From the NCBI RefSeq assembly GCF_000516515.1, contig NZ_KI911784.1:4006633-4070632 (forward strand): a stretch of DNA of 64,000 bases, given 5' to 3'. How positions within the stretch are numbered: the stretch's first letter is position 1; each line of letters opens with the position of its first letter. The notes beneath the pieces were generated by a model. That model was not told where the DNA came from, searched no databases, and was given only the letters and a program-made list of their open reading frames with translations. This DNA is from Chloroflexus sp. Y-396-1 (lineage in GTDB: Bacteria; Chloroflexota; Chloroflexia; Chloroflexales; Chloroflexaceae). A program made the position numbers and the translations under genes. Positions 56,549 to 64,000 of this stretch are shown here, in pieces.

Positions 56549-56980
56549 ATGACGAATCTGACCCGTTGGGATCCCTTCCGCGAGATGACGCAACTGCTCG
56601 ATGACACCTTCTTCACCGGTTTCACCGGTGTACTGCCCCGCACTGGGAGCCTGGTACCGGCACTCGATCTGAGCGAGACTGGCGATGCCTATTATGTTGA
56701 GATGGCGGTACCCGGTATGACGGCCGATCAACTGAACATTACGTTCGAGAACAATGTGCTGACGATCAGCGGTGAGATCTCGCAAAGCAACGATCGCAAG
56801 GATCGCCAATATCATGTCACTGAGCGCCGCTATGGCCGCTTCAGCCGCAGCATCCGCCTGCCCAATCAGATCCATCCGGATCGGATTGAGGCCCGACTCG
56901 AGAACGGCGTGTTGACGGTAACGGTACCGAAGGCTGAAGAGATCAAGCCACGCAAGATTGCTGTCAATGTTGCTCAATAG
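56549..56980 (+). CDS. Small heat-shock protein (Hsp20/alpha-crystallin)
   Basis: A 143-residue chaperone. The ATG at 56549 has AAGGAGG just ahead and gives MTNLTRWDPFREMTQLLDDT, a typical sHSP N-terminus; an earlier ATG at 56516 is not needed. The alpha-crystallin domain covers about residues 40-133, with VEMAVPGMTADQLNITFENN, the FSRSIRLP strand and the ENGVLTVTVPK motif. The C-terminal RKIAVNV resembles the I-x-I/V oligomer tail. It holds unfolded proteins without ATP. Confidence 0.94.
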   Translation: MTNLTRWDPFREMTQLLDDTFFTGFTGVLPRTGSLVPALDLSETGDAYYVEMAVPGMTADQLNITFENNVLTISGEISQSNDRKDRQYHVTERRYGRFSRSIRLPNQIHPDRIEARLENGVLTVTVPKAEEIKPRKIAVNVAQ

Positions 56981-57085
56981 TCGTTGTCTCGATGTTGTCA
57001 GTTGCGGACACAGCGCGTAGGAAATGACCTTCCTGCGCGCTGTTATGCTTTTTGCCCCCTCACCTTCCACTCCTACCAGGTAAAA

Positions 57086-57178
57086 GGAGGCGAGAGAAGA
57101 GATGGGAGGGAGTTCCTTCTATTATGCCTTTTTTCTGTTTCCTATCTTCTCGATTCTCTTTTCTCGCCTTCCTCTCCC
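57086..57178. repeat. Imperfect long hairpin upstream of the E1 genes
   Basis: GGAGGCGAGAGAAGAGA (57086-57102) faces TCTCTTTTCTCGCCTTCC (57155-57172), an inverted repeat of about 17 bp with a 52-base loop. It is close in style to other dispersed purine/pyrimidine repeats in the window and may end hsp20 transcription or be a non-coding repeat. Confidence 0.55.
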
Positions 57179-57273
57179 ATTCACGTAATCGGGTACAATA
57201 ACGATATACCCACGGTTCAATGATAAAGATGGCAATGGATGCCCGATTGTATGTGTAGCGAGAGGGAGATGGC

Positions 57274-58239
57274 ATGAACGAAATTGATGACGATCTGTTG
57301 CAACGAGCACACTACTGGATGCGCCTCACTCGTGCGCTCGATGACCGAGGTACCTTCTTACATAAGCAAAGCAAGATTGTTGGCGGTTATTTTTCACAAA
57401 TCGGGCATGAAGCGATCAGTGTCGCTGCCGCGCTCAGCCTCGGACCGCACGATATTATTGCCCCAATGCACCGTGATCTGGGTGCGTATCTGGTGCGGGG
57501 GTTGACTCCACGGCGTATCCTGGCTCAGTGGCTAGGACGTGAGACTGGGGTGACCCGCGGGCGCGATGCGAATCTCCACGGCATGGGTGATTTGAGTCTA
57601 GGCATTATTGGCTTTATCAGCCATTTACCGGCTTCTACCGGTGTGATTGCTGGCGTCGCGCATGCGATAAAACTGAAGGGCGAACCACGGGTTGCGATGT
57701 GCTTTTTCGGTGATGGTAGTGCCTCGCAAGGGTTAGCTCACGAGGCAATGAACTGGGCCAGTGTTTTTAAGTTACCGATGGTAATTATTTGTGAAAACAA
57801 TCAGTACGCATATTCAACGCCGTTGCGTCGTCAGATGGCAATTGAACATATTGCACAGCGGGCAGCCGGCTATGGGATGCCAGGAGTAATCGTTGATGGG
57901 AATGACTTTGTTGCCGTCTATCGTGCAGCACGTGAGGCGGTAGAACGGGCGCGGGCCGGTGGCGGGCCAACATTTATCGAATGCAAAACGATGCGTATGC
58001 GCGGTCATGCGATTCACGATAATATGGCTTACGTTCCCAAAGAACTTCTTGCTGAATGGGAAGCACGTGATCCCATTGCCCGAATCGAAGAGGTGTTGCG
58101 GGCACGTGGATTACTTGATGATGCAACATTAGCCGCACTCCTGGCGCGGATCGAAGCCGAACTTGATGAAGCCCAGACTTTTGCCGAAGCATCACCGTAC
58201 CCCGATCCGGCAACTCTTACTGATGGTGTCTACGCTTAA
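57274..58239 (+). CDS. Thiamine-PP dehydrogenase E1 alpha subunit (pyruvate or 2-oxoacid)
   Basis: A 321-residue E1 alpha subunit. The TPP-binding motif runs from FFGDGSASQGLAHEAMNWAS to ICENNQYAYS (GDG...N). Other family parts are KIVGGYFSQIGHEAISVAAA, MHRDLGAYLVRG and the phosphorylation-loop-like MRMRGHAIHDN. It decarboxylates a 2-oxoacid and passes the acyl group to an E2 lipoamide. Whether the substrate is pyruvate, branched-chain oxoacid or acetoin cannot be settled. GAGGGAGA precedes the ATG. The beta subunit gene follows 18 bases later, but no E2 or E3 gene is present. Confidence 0.92.
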   Translation: MNEIDDDLLQRAHYWMRLTRALDDRGTFLHKQSKIVGGYFSQIGHEAISVAAALSLGPHDIIAPMHRDLGAYLVRGLTPRRILAQWLGRETGVTRGRDANLHGMGDLSLGIIGFISHLPASTGVIAGVAHAIKLKGEPRVAMCFFGDGSASQGLAHEAMNWASVFKLPMVIICENNQYAYSTPLRRQMAIEHIAQRAAGYGMPGVIVDGNDFVAVYRAAREAVERARAGGGPTFIECKTMRMRGHAIHDNMAYVPKELLAEWEARDPIARIEEVLRARGLLDDATLAALLARIEAELDEAQTFAEASPYPDPATLTDGVYA

Positions 58240-58257
58240 GCTGTGCACAGGAGAAAG

Positions 58258-59292
58258 ATGATGACCTGGGATCAAGGCTTACACAGAACAACGACCGTGC
58301 TCAATGGCGAACGGGGTACACGCGAATTGACCTACCTGGAAGCGATCCGAGCTGCGCTTCGCTTTGAGATGCAACGCGATGCGCGAGTGTTGGTGATGGG
58401 AGAGGATATTGGTGTGTACGGGGGTGCGTTTAAGGTGACGCAGGGGCTGATCGAGGAATTTGGCGAGGATCGGGTTATTGATACCCCGATGACTGAACTG
58501 GCTATGCTGTATGCAGCGATTGGCATGTCGTTTGAAGGTTTTCGTCCAGTCGTAGAGATGCAGTTTGCCGATTTTATCTCGACCGGTTTTGATGCAATAG
58601 TACAGTTTGCGGCGACCAATCATTTCCGTTGGCGTCAACCGGTGCCGATTACTGTGCGTGCTCCTGGAGGTGGTGGTTTACGCGCTGGCCCGTTTCATTC
58701 CCAATCAAATGAGGCATGGTTTGTGCATACGCCCGGTCTGAAAGTCGTCGCACCGGCTACCCCTGCCGATGCCTATGGCCTGTTACTGAGTGCGATCCGC
58801 GACCCGAATCCGGTCATCTATTATGAGACAAAGTATCTTTACCGTTCGCTCAAGGGTCTGGTGCCCGACGGTGATGCACCTGTTCCAATCGGCCAGGCTG
58901 TGGTACGCCGCAGTGGTGAAGAACTTAGTATTATCGCCTATGGTGCGATGGTACAAGAGGCATTAAGTGCAGCAACTGTGCTCGAACAGGAGGGTCATAG
59001 CATCGAGGTGATTGATCTGCGCACGCTGAAACCGCTCGATGAAGTGGCGATCCTGGCAACGGCACGTAAAACCGGTAAGGTCTTGATTGTTCACGAAGCC
59101 AATCGCACCTGTGGTGTAGGTGGCGAGGTTGCGGCAATTATTGCTGAACAGGCCTTTGAGTATCTTGATGCGCCGATCACCCGCTTGGCCGCCCCCGATA
59201 CACCGGTACCCTACAGTCCACCACTCGAAGATGCGTATCGGCCAAATGCGGCCAAAATTCTGGCCGCAGCACGCGAGTTGCTGGCGTATTAA
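58258..59292 (+). CDS. Thiamine-PP dehydrogenase E1 beta subunit
   Basis: A 344-residue E1 beta subunit. The ATG at 58258 (a second ATG follows at once) has AGGAG four bases ahead. Family blocks are LTYLEAIRAALRFEMQRDAR, VLVMGEDIGVYGGAFKVTQG, VIDTPMTELA, EMQFADFISTGFDAIVQFAA and the C-terminal VHEANRTCGVGGEVAAIIAE. It forms the alpha2beta2 E1 with the upstream gene product. Partner E2 must be coded elsewhere. Confidence 0.93.
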   Translation: MMTWDQGLHRTTTVLNGERGTRELTYLEAIRAALRFEMQRDARVLVMGEDIGVYGGAFKVTQGLIEEFGEDRVIDTPMTELAMLYAAIGMSFEGFRPVVEMQFADFISTGFDAIVQFAATNHFRWRQPVPITVRAPGGGGLRAGPFHSQSNEAWFVHTPGLKVVAPATPADAYGLLLSAIRDPNPVIYYETKYLYRSLKGLVPDGDAPVPIGQAVVRRSGEELSIIAYGAMVQEALSAATVLEQEGHSIEVIDLRTLKPLDEVAILATARKTGKVLIVHEANRTCGVGGEVAAIIAEQAFEYLDAPITRLAAPDTPVPYSPPLEDAYRPNAAKILAAARELLAY

Positions 59293-59890
59293 GAGCATAT
59301 CCGAAATATCTCATTCCAGAACATGACGGTCAGCGTCGGTCATCCCTCGCCGTCCTGATGTGACCGCTGTGGCGTCGAGGGGCCGATGGCCAATCCGCCG
59401 ATGAAGGAGAGGCGGTTCGCGAATCGCCCTTACAGGACGATGAACACAGGATGCGCCTGATGACAGTGATGCAGGGTAGGCTGCGCGGTGCTGCACCCTT
59501 AGATGTTTCTCAGCAATGATGGTTGATACTGTATGGGGTGGGTTTCCAACCTATCTACGGTGATGGTTCGTCACGACGATGACCATAGTCAGGATTCATA
59601 ACGATGCAGCCTTACACGGTTTTCGGCAATTCATGACCGTCATCACACTGGTCGTTAGTGAAGCGGGCTTCCAACCAGCGCGGCCCTCACCCTTTCTCGC
59701 GCTGTGGAGGATGTGTTTGCCTTCCACCTTTTGCTCGCAGAGGCTGGGGGGAAGGTGAGGGATCCGGGCGCACACTCATGTGAAAGGAACAGTATTGTCA
59801 TCGCATTTCTGTCCTGGGTTGTGATCCTTTCTCACCCTTCCTTTCCCACACGGGGAGCGGAAGGGGGTTAGGGGGAAGGTGAGGGTCCTT
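59293..59890. repeat. Gene-free stretch with several palindromic dispersed repeats
   Basis: No gene is supported over about 600 bases. Visible elements: a GGCGGTTCGCGAATCGCC hairpin at 59411-59428; a C-rich/G-rich inverted element at about 59687-59765 ending GGGGAAGGTGAGG; and a second at 59836-59885 around CACACGGGGAGCGGAAGGGG, near-identical to 46973-47026. These look like mobile-type non-coding repeats. Confidence 0.6.
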
Positions 59891-59914
59891 TTACTATTGT
59901 TGAGGTGCTTCTTG

Positions 59915-59943
59915 TTGGCAGTTGGAACCGAGTCGGCTATAAT
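59915..59943 (+). promoter_or_regulatory. bioY: Sigma70-type promoter of bioY
   Basis: TTGGCA (59915-59920) and TATAAT (59938-59943) are separated by exactly 17 bases. Transcription would start near 59950, about 35 bases before the ATG. No BirA operator is recognisable. Confidence 0.7.
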
Positions 59944-59984
59944 CTATCCTATCCTGGTACATGCTTGTATCTGATGGAGGTGTC

Positions 59985-60596
59985 ATGAATCGGACATTAA
60001 CCACCAACGAGACATTAGCACAGACCGTTCTACCACGAAGGGGTTGGCTGGCTTATCCCCTCGTCGCCGACACATTACTTGTTGTCCTGGGGAGTCTGTT
60101 TGTCGCCTTAACTGCGCAGATCCGCATTTCACTCTTACCGTTCTCACCGGTACCGATTACCGGTCAAACATTGGGGGTCGTTCTGGTCGGAAGTCTCCTC
60201 GGTCCACGCCTGGGATTAATGGCGCTCCTCTTGTATCTGTTGGAAGGCGCAATCGGACTTCCCTTCTTTGCCGGTGGTGCTGGTGGCTACAAGCATCTCT
60301 TTGAGGCAACCGGAGGTTACTTAATCTCGTTTCCAATCGCAGCGACACTCACCGGTTGGCTGGCAGCACGTGGTTGGGATCGTCGTTTTCTGAGTGCAGT
60401 GGCCTCAATGGTATTGGCCAATCTTGTGATCTACCTGATCGGCGCAACCTGGCTGGCTTTCTTCATCGGCGCCGAGAATGCCCTGACAAAGGGTGTTCTT
60501 CCCTTCTTGATCGGTGACGCAATCAAGATTATGCTGGCTGCCGCTGTCTTGCCCGGTGGCTGGCAGGTGTTAAAGTGGCTACGTGGCCGAGCGTGA
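59985..60596 (+). CDS. bioY: Biotin transporter BioY (ECF substrate-binding component)
   Basis: A 203-residue membrane protein with six helices. The ATG at 59985 has GGAGG six bases ahead; a longer frame from 59961 is not needed. Family blocks are AQIRISLLPFSPVPITGQTL near residue 45, LLYLLEGAIGLPFFAGGAGG and the late GVLPFLIGDAIKIMLAA. BioY takes up biotin alone or with the ECF energy module (EcfA/EcfT), which is not here. The gene has its own promoter and terminator, so it is a single-gene unit. Confidence 0.95.
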   Translation: MNRTLTTNETLAQTVLPRRGWLAYPLVADTLLVVLGSLFVALTAQIRISLLPFSPVPITGQTLGVVLVGSLLGPRLGLMALLLYLLEGAIGLPFFAGGAGGYKHLFEATGGYLISFPIAATLTGWLAARGWDRRFLSAVASMVLANLVIYLIGATWLAFFIGAENALTKGVLPFLIGDAIKIMLAAAVLPGGWQVLKWLRGRA

Positions 60597-60620
60597 ATGT
60601 GAAAGCAAAGAGGATAAATA

Positions 60621-60649
60621 AGGGGTAGGTACCAACCTACCCCTTTTTA
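60621..60649 (+). terminator. Rho-independent terminator of bioY
   Basis: AGGGGTAGGT (60621-60630), loop ACCA, ACCTACCCCT (60635-60644), then TTTTT. It begins 25 bases after the bioY stop. Confidence 0.9.
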
Positions 60650-60946
60650 CTAATAGCATATCTGAACCAGTAACTGTCGCTGCACCGAGCGAGTTAGGTT
60701 TTCCATCCCCATGCCTGGCGTACGGCCATGGCAGGTGTTTCCACGCGGTGAATAAAATGACCCATTGCCCTTAGCGGTGGTCATCGGGACACTTCGCGTG
60801 GAGTATGACAATGCGACGCACTGTCTCAACCCACCATGTGACTCCCACCACAATATGCCGGTCACATCGTGTCCTGCCCAGCACCGGGTATCACTTGTCG
60901 CGACATAACGACTCAGTATTCGGATAGGCTCTGTTTCGGAATGACC
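60650..60946. other. Gene-free stretch between bioY and the next operon
   Basis: A 71-codon minus-strand frame (60650-60865) is present, but it has no recognised motif or ribosome site and I do not call it. I see nothing else here. Confidence 0.4.
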
Positions 60947-61246
60947 CTATTCCTCCGGGAGACACTGTGTACACACCCGAAACGGAATACCGTTCTCGCT
61001 CACAACCCGTACATTGTCGCGTGCCCCACAGTATCGACACACCGATAAATTCTCGATCTCATCAGCTCGCCATAACTGTGGTGTTTGACTCAGCTCCATC
61101 GGTGTTTCGGTAGACAGAACACCGATCCGAACACAGACTGCGGCGGGAAAAATGTCAGCGACCCGAGCAGCCAGATGGTAATGGTATGAGTAGACCTCAT
61201 CGCCGATCATGACGCCGCGTAAACGGGGATGCGATTGAATCTTCAT
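60947..61246 (-). CDS. Small protein with C-terminal zinc ribbon, unknown function
   Basis: A 99-residue protein. The C-terminal third carries CRYCGARDNVRVV and FRVCTQCLPEE, two CxxC pairs that should hold one zinc. The N-terminal part (GVMIGDEVYSYHYHLAARVA) has no known match. The ATG overlaps the stop of the upstream 83-residue gene as ATGA, so the two are translated together. Confidence 0.75.
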   Translation of the reverse strand: MKIQSHPRLRGVMIGDEVYSYHYHLAARVADIFPAAVCVRIGVLSTETPMELSQTPQLWRADEIENLSVCRYCGARDNVRVVSENGIPFRVCTQCLPEE

Positions 61247-61494
61247 AGTTGTGCCAATCGATCCATCAAGCGTTGGAGCTCTTCGGCTGTTAATGCAAAC
61301 GCTTCATCATCCGCAAACATCAGTTCGTCGAGAACCTCGCGAATGACCTCCTCTTCATCGGCTGGGACGATTAGTTCTTCCTGTTCGAGGCTGTAGAAAC
61401 GGTCGAATGCCCAATCAGCCAGTTGCGCAATTGACAACCGTCCGGCCAGATGTTCGGCAATAACTGCGATTAGATCATCACTGGTGAACTGCAT
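61243..61494 (-). CDS. Small acidic helical protein, unknown function
   Basis: An 83-residue protein starting at ATG 61492-61494 (MQFTSDDLIAVIAEHLAGRL); a TTG at 61509 would add five residues. It is rich in Glu, Asp and Leu, wholly helical by eye, with no membrane segment (LADWAFDRFYSLEQEELIVP, then LTAEELQRLMDRLAQL). The layout recalls small immunity-like or adaptor proteins, but nothing specific is seen. Paired with the zinc-ribbon gene by ATGA overlap. Confidence 0.72.
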   Translation of the reverse strand: MQFTSDDLIAVIAEHLAGRLSIAQLADWAFDRFYSLEQEELIVPADEEEVIREVLDELMFADDEAFALTAEELQRLMDRLAQL

Positions 61495-61587
61495 ACAATC
61501 TCTCGCCAACGATATGCACGATGGGTCTGCATCTAAACTTCATGGTAGCACAATATATCTGGCAAACATTGTCTATTTACCCTTGTA

Positions 61588-62100
61588 TTAACTCAATGCA
61601 TCTTCACACTGATCGCGAAAACCACATTTACGGCAGCGAGCAGCATCTTCGTGATTACGAGCAACATCAGTTGCCTGTAAAAGGTCACGCATTTCGCTCA
61701 GGGTCGTCAGCACCTCGGCACGCACGGCTGCTGTATAAGGTAATCGAAATGTCGTTTCAGCATAGCGAAGCAGACCATACGGAGGTGCCATACCGGTAGT
61801 TTCCTCCACCAAGACGAGGTAGGCAGCCAGTTGCATCAGGTCAGACTGGTACGGCTGCTGAGCATGTCGATTGGGTTTCACTTCAACCGGAATCAGGTGT
61901 GACCCGCGTTGCAAAACATAATCTGGTTTACCGGTCAAACCCAGACGTGAACTGAAGAGTGGGCGAGTCAGCGTGCGAGCTTCACTAACATCCTGGCTCA
62001 CCACGCGGGCCCATGGCAAACCGCTGCGTTGCCGTAACACGAAAGCCAACACAAATACCCCAATCGCACTCAGAATCAGCGCAATACCTAACGCTATCAT
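61588..62100 (-). CDS. Membrane-anchored Cas4/Dna2-like nuclease, C-terminal part
   Basis: A 170-residue protein. Residues 1-23 form one membrane helix (MIALGIALILSAIGVFVLAF). The soluble part carries the RecB-family nuclease core: LTGKPDYVLQ (Asp), LIPVEVKPNR (Glu-x-Lys) and QLAAYLVLVEE (Gln-x3-Tyr), then YGLLRYAETTF. The last segment CRKCGFRDQCEDAL supplies three cysteines like the C-terminal iron-sulfur ligands of Cas4. The fourth cysteine and the N-terminal histidine are in the next gene upstream, joined by a TGATG stop/start overlap. No cas1, cas2 or repeat array is near. Confidence 0.82.
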   Translation of the reverse strand: MIALGIALILSAIGVFVLAFVLRQRSGLPWARVVSQDVSEARTLTRPLFSSRLGLTGKPDYVLQRGSHLIPVEVKPNRHAQQPYQSDLMQLAAYLVLVEETTGMAPPYGLLRYAETTFRLPYTAAVRAEVLTTLSEMRDLLQATDVARNHEDAARCRKCGFRDQCEDALS

Positions 62101-62324
62101 CAGCTTGCCCAGATAAGCAGGCTAACGCCGCCGATCAGCAAGCCCAATCCGATCCAGAGGAGACGTTGGCTCGTTGCTACTAACCATCCATGCCGGATGT
62201 GAGCGATTGTGCCGAGTTCACGACGCTCGACACCGGTCGGCTTGAGGCCAACGACCCGGCGTAGCCACCACGACCGCGCACAATAGTAGTACTCACCCAA
62301 TTCACTGGCTCGAATGACATCCAT
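62100..62324 (-). CDS. Membrane-anchored Cas4-like N-terminal part
   Basis: A 74-residue protein starting MDVIRASELGEYYYCARSWW, the exact kind of opening seen in Cas4 (a lone cysteine after a YYY/YC block), followed by LGTIAHIRHGWLV, which supplies the motif-I histidine. Residues 54-72 are one membrane helix. Both halves carry a helix at the facing ends, so a single ancestral protein may have had a two-helix hairpin between the Cas4 halves, now broken by the TGATG overlap at 62098-62102. It overlaps rseP in the same way. Confidence 0.8.
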   Translation of the reverse strand: MDVIRASELGEYYYCARSWWLRRVVGLKPTGVERRELGTIAHIRHGWLVATSQRLLWIGLGLLIGGVSLLIWAS

Positions 62325-63490
62325 CAGCGACCAAAGATTGGTGTTCCCTGTACCGCGTTCAACACGTCATTGACCGTCAATAGCACCATCAAACCCATCA
62401 GGGCCATAAACCCGAAAGCGTGTACCAGTGCCTCTTTTTCAGGCGGCAGTTTCTTACCACGTACCCATTCAATCAGTGCAAAGAGAATGTGACTCCCATC
62501 AAGGGCCGGAATAGGTAACAGGTTCAAAATAAAGAGATTAAGACTCAGCACTGCCGTCAGCGACCAAAATGAAATAAAGCCATCAGGTTGTCGGATCACC
62601 TCACCAGTTGCCCGCGCAATCCCAACTGGGCCAAGTGGTTCGCCAGTTGGAGGTGGTGTAGGGCTGAACAGACCAGCCAAAGCAGCCGGTAGATCGGCCA
62701 GCATCATCACCATGCGTCCGGTCAGTTCGACGCTGTGCATAAAGCCGACGCCGATCGCAGCAAACGGGTTAACCCGCTGATTAACAACCGCAGCACCATA
62801 ACTGAAACCAAAACCGGCGCTGAACTCACGGCCATCAGGAGCTGTCCAGGGGCCTGGGGTTACCGTTAACGTTACTTCAACACCATCACGAATGACTACT
62901 GCTTCGATAGCACTTCCTACGCGGCGCTGAGCTATCTCACGAATGGTGTTTTCATTGCTAATGGGCTGACCATCAAGCCGGATCAGCTCATCACCAGCTT
63001 GAAACCCGGCAATTGCTGCCGGAGTGCCGGGATACACATTACTGATCTGCATGCGACCGGTTGGAGTAGGTACACCGACGGTCGCAAAGAGCACAGAAAA
63101 AATCGCTACTGCCAGAATAAAATTCATCAACGGCCCGGCCAGCATCACCGGAATTTTGCGCCAGGGTGGTGCGGCGGCCAAACTTCCGGTACCGTAAACT
63201 GCGTCTTTCTCGCCATCCATTCCGGCAAAGCGAACAAATCCACCCAGCGGGAGCCAGTTGAGCGTGTACTTAATCCCGTTTCGCTCGAAGAGAACCAGCG
63301 CCCGTGGGGGAAAGCCAATCCCGAACTCTTCGACCTTGATACCCATTCGTAATCCTACCCATAGATGGCCCAGCTCATGAACGAACACGAGCAAGCTGAG
63401 CATCAGTAGGAAGACGAGAACAGTCAATAACGGATCAAAAATGGTGATTGTAATCTGTTGCCAGACGTTATTTGCAGTTGTCATGAGCAT
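62324..63490 (-). CDS. rseP: Site-2 intramembrane zinc protease RseP (M50)
   Basis: A 388-residue membrane protease. The ATG at 63488-63490 follows GGAG; an upstream TTG at 63502 is possible. The zinc motif is VFVHELGHLWVGLRMGIKVE and the third ligand is in LLPIPALDGSHILFALIEWV (LDG). A PDZ domain (about residues 125-205, VYPGTPAAIAGFQAGDELIR) lies between the first and later helices. It cuts anti-sigma factors or signal remnants within the membrane. It heads a chain with the two Cas4-like genes by TGATG overlap, which is unusual: rseP normally neighbours dxr, cdsA or bamA. Confidence 0.94.
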   Translation of the reverse strand: MLMTTANNVWQQITITIFDPLLTVLVFLLMLSLLVFVHELGHLWVGLRMGIKVEEFGIGFPPRALVLFERNGIKYTLNWLPLGGFVRFAGMDGEKDAVYGTGSLAAAPPWRKIPVMLAGPLMNFILAVAIFSVLFATVGVPTPTGRMQISNVYPGTPAAIAGFQAGDELIRLDGQPISNENTIREIAQRRVGSAIEAVVIRDGVEVTLTVTPGPWTAPDGREFSAGFGFSYGAAVVNQRVNPFAAIGVGFMHSVELTGRMVMMLADLPAALAGLFSPTPPPTGEPLGPVGIARATGEVIRQPDGFISFWSLTAVLSLNLFILNLLPIPALDGSHILFALIEWVRGKKLPPEKEALVHAFGFMALMGLMVLLTVNDVLNAVQGTPIFGR

Positions 63491-63780
63491 AGCACGCTCC
63501 AAAGAGGACGAGTAGAGTAATGAAGGCGACGAGCAGGTAGCTCGTCGCCGCTCGTATTCAAGAGTAGTGTACCGGATTGAAGCGGCTGAGTCAAGGGAAA
63601 TTACCGTAGCCTGGGAATTTTCAAAGGTTTCACCCTCCTTAGCAGAGGTGAGGAGAAAGAGAGAAGAAACAGGTTCCTTACCTAATCCGCAATGTATGCC
63701 GAGTGATGCGGCTTCCCGTCCCGCCGTTGGTCTGTAGCACGCTCCCGTGATACTGTTGATCTGGTTCGTTACATCGCACG
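63491..63780. other. Upstream region of the rseP operon
   Basis: No gene. It should contain the rseP promoter; no strong match was found. It leads into the tandem repeat that starts at 63781. Confidence 0.4.
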
Positions 63781-64000
63781 ATGCGGGCCGGGGGCCCGCG
63801 CATCCATCGTCTCAGGACGAATACGTCCTGAGACCGACGTTAAAGAATGGACATTGCGCGATGCGGGCCGGAGGGCCGCGCATCCATCGTCTTAGGACGA
63901 ATACGTCCTGAGACCGACGTTAAAGAAGGGACATTGTAGGATGCGGGCCGGGGGCCCGCGCATCCACCGTCTCAGGACGACTACGTCCTGAGACCGACGT
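63781..64000. repeat. 80-bp tandem repeat with two hairpins per unit (runs off window)
   Basis: Units begin ATGCGGGCCGG at 63781, 63861 and 63941, so the period is exactly 80; the third is cut by the window end. Each unit has a GC hairpin (GCGGGCC against GGCCCGC) and a second perfect one, GTCTCAGGACG loop AATA CGTCCTGAGAC. Changes between copies are few, and in unit 2 the second stem has one change. There are no unique spacers, so it is not a CRISPR array. Confidence 0.92.

Noticed and set aside
60650-60865. 71-codon minus-strand frame after bioY
   Set aside because: No motif, no ribosome site, and low-complexity context near a terminator.
61588-62324. A standard CRISPR cas4 locus
   Set aside because: There is no cas1, cas2 or array in the window and both products have membrane helices, so a CRISPR adaptation role is not supported.
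63781-64000. Possible CRISPR array or tRNA-like cluster
   Set aside because: The period is constant at 80 with the whole unit conserved; no spacer and no tRNA fold.

Overview
The window is chromosomal DNA of a filamentous anoxygenic phototroph, almost certainly a Chloroflexus species or close relative in the Chloroflexaceae. The basis is gene content and order: bchM, a small unknown gene, the oxygen-dependent cyclase gene acsF, bchH, a PUCC-type transporter gene, then hemA, hemC, hemD, hemB, hemE, hemL and hemF, all on the plus strand. Zinc-ribbon kinases and phosphatases, FHA-ABC fusions and many short palindromic repeats also fit. I could not run any search, so the species is not fixed. I recognised no tRNA, rRNA, CRISPR array or intact insertion sequence.

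Layout. 1-6472: a Ser/Thr signalling group (kinase, two PP2C phosphatases, and a divergent zinc ribbon-FHA-FHA-ABC transporter). 6701-11127: a cupin regulator, an AI-2E-type permease, DinB, an unknown protein, a GGCT-like protein and a methyltransferase. 11164-12883: a HEPN/nucleotidyltransferase pair next to a decayed BglII-type restriction-modification operon. 12969-17485: threonine dehydratase, a GAF-GGDEF protein and threonine aldolase. 18047-33104: the tetrapyrrole supercluster, from glutamyl-tRNA to uroporphyrinogen, coproporphyrinogen oxidation, Mg insertion, methylation and ring-E cyclisation. 33191-41802: oligoendopeptidase F, a GxxExxY protein lying between two CACAGAG-rich tandem repeat arrays, an Fsr-like MFS protein, an amidohydrolase, an unknown membrane protein and a flavoprotein. 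41919-53654: a frameshifted glycosyltransferase, PBP1A, a DUF4129 protein, a twice-frameshifted ParE-helicase fusion, and a lipoprotein made of two near-identical BMP-type binding domains. 53966-60596: two SPFH proteins, an orphan Phd antitoxin, Hsp20, a 2-oxoacid dehydrogenase E1 pair and BioY. 60947-63490: two small proteins and a chain of rseP with a two-part, membrane-anchored Cas4-like nuclease. 63781-64000: a perfect-period 80-bp tandem repeat running off the end.

How it works together. The hem genes overlap or nearly touch (ATGA overlaps hemC/hemD and hemE/hemL; bchH/PUCC also overlap), so precursor supply and the first bacteriochlorophyll steps are probably expressed together. Both AcsF and HemF use O2, which suggests the locus serves synthesis under oxic or micro-oxic conditions. 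The most unusual items are the split Cas4-like nuclease coupled to rseP, the GxxExxY-repeat unit, the duplicated BMP protein with patchy sequence homogenisation, and the 111-residue protein between bchM and acsF.
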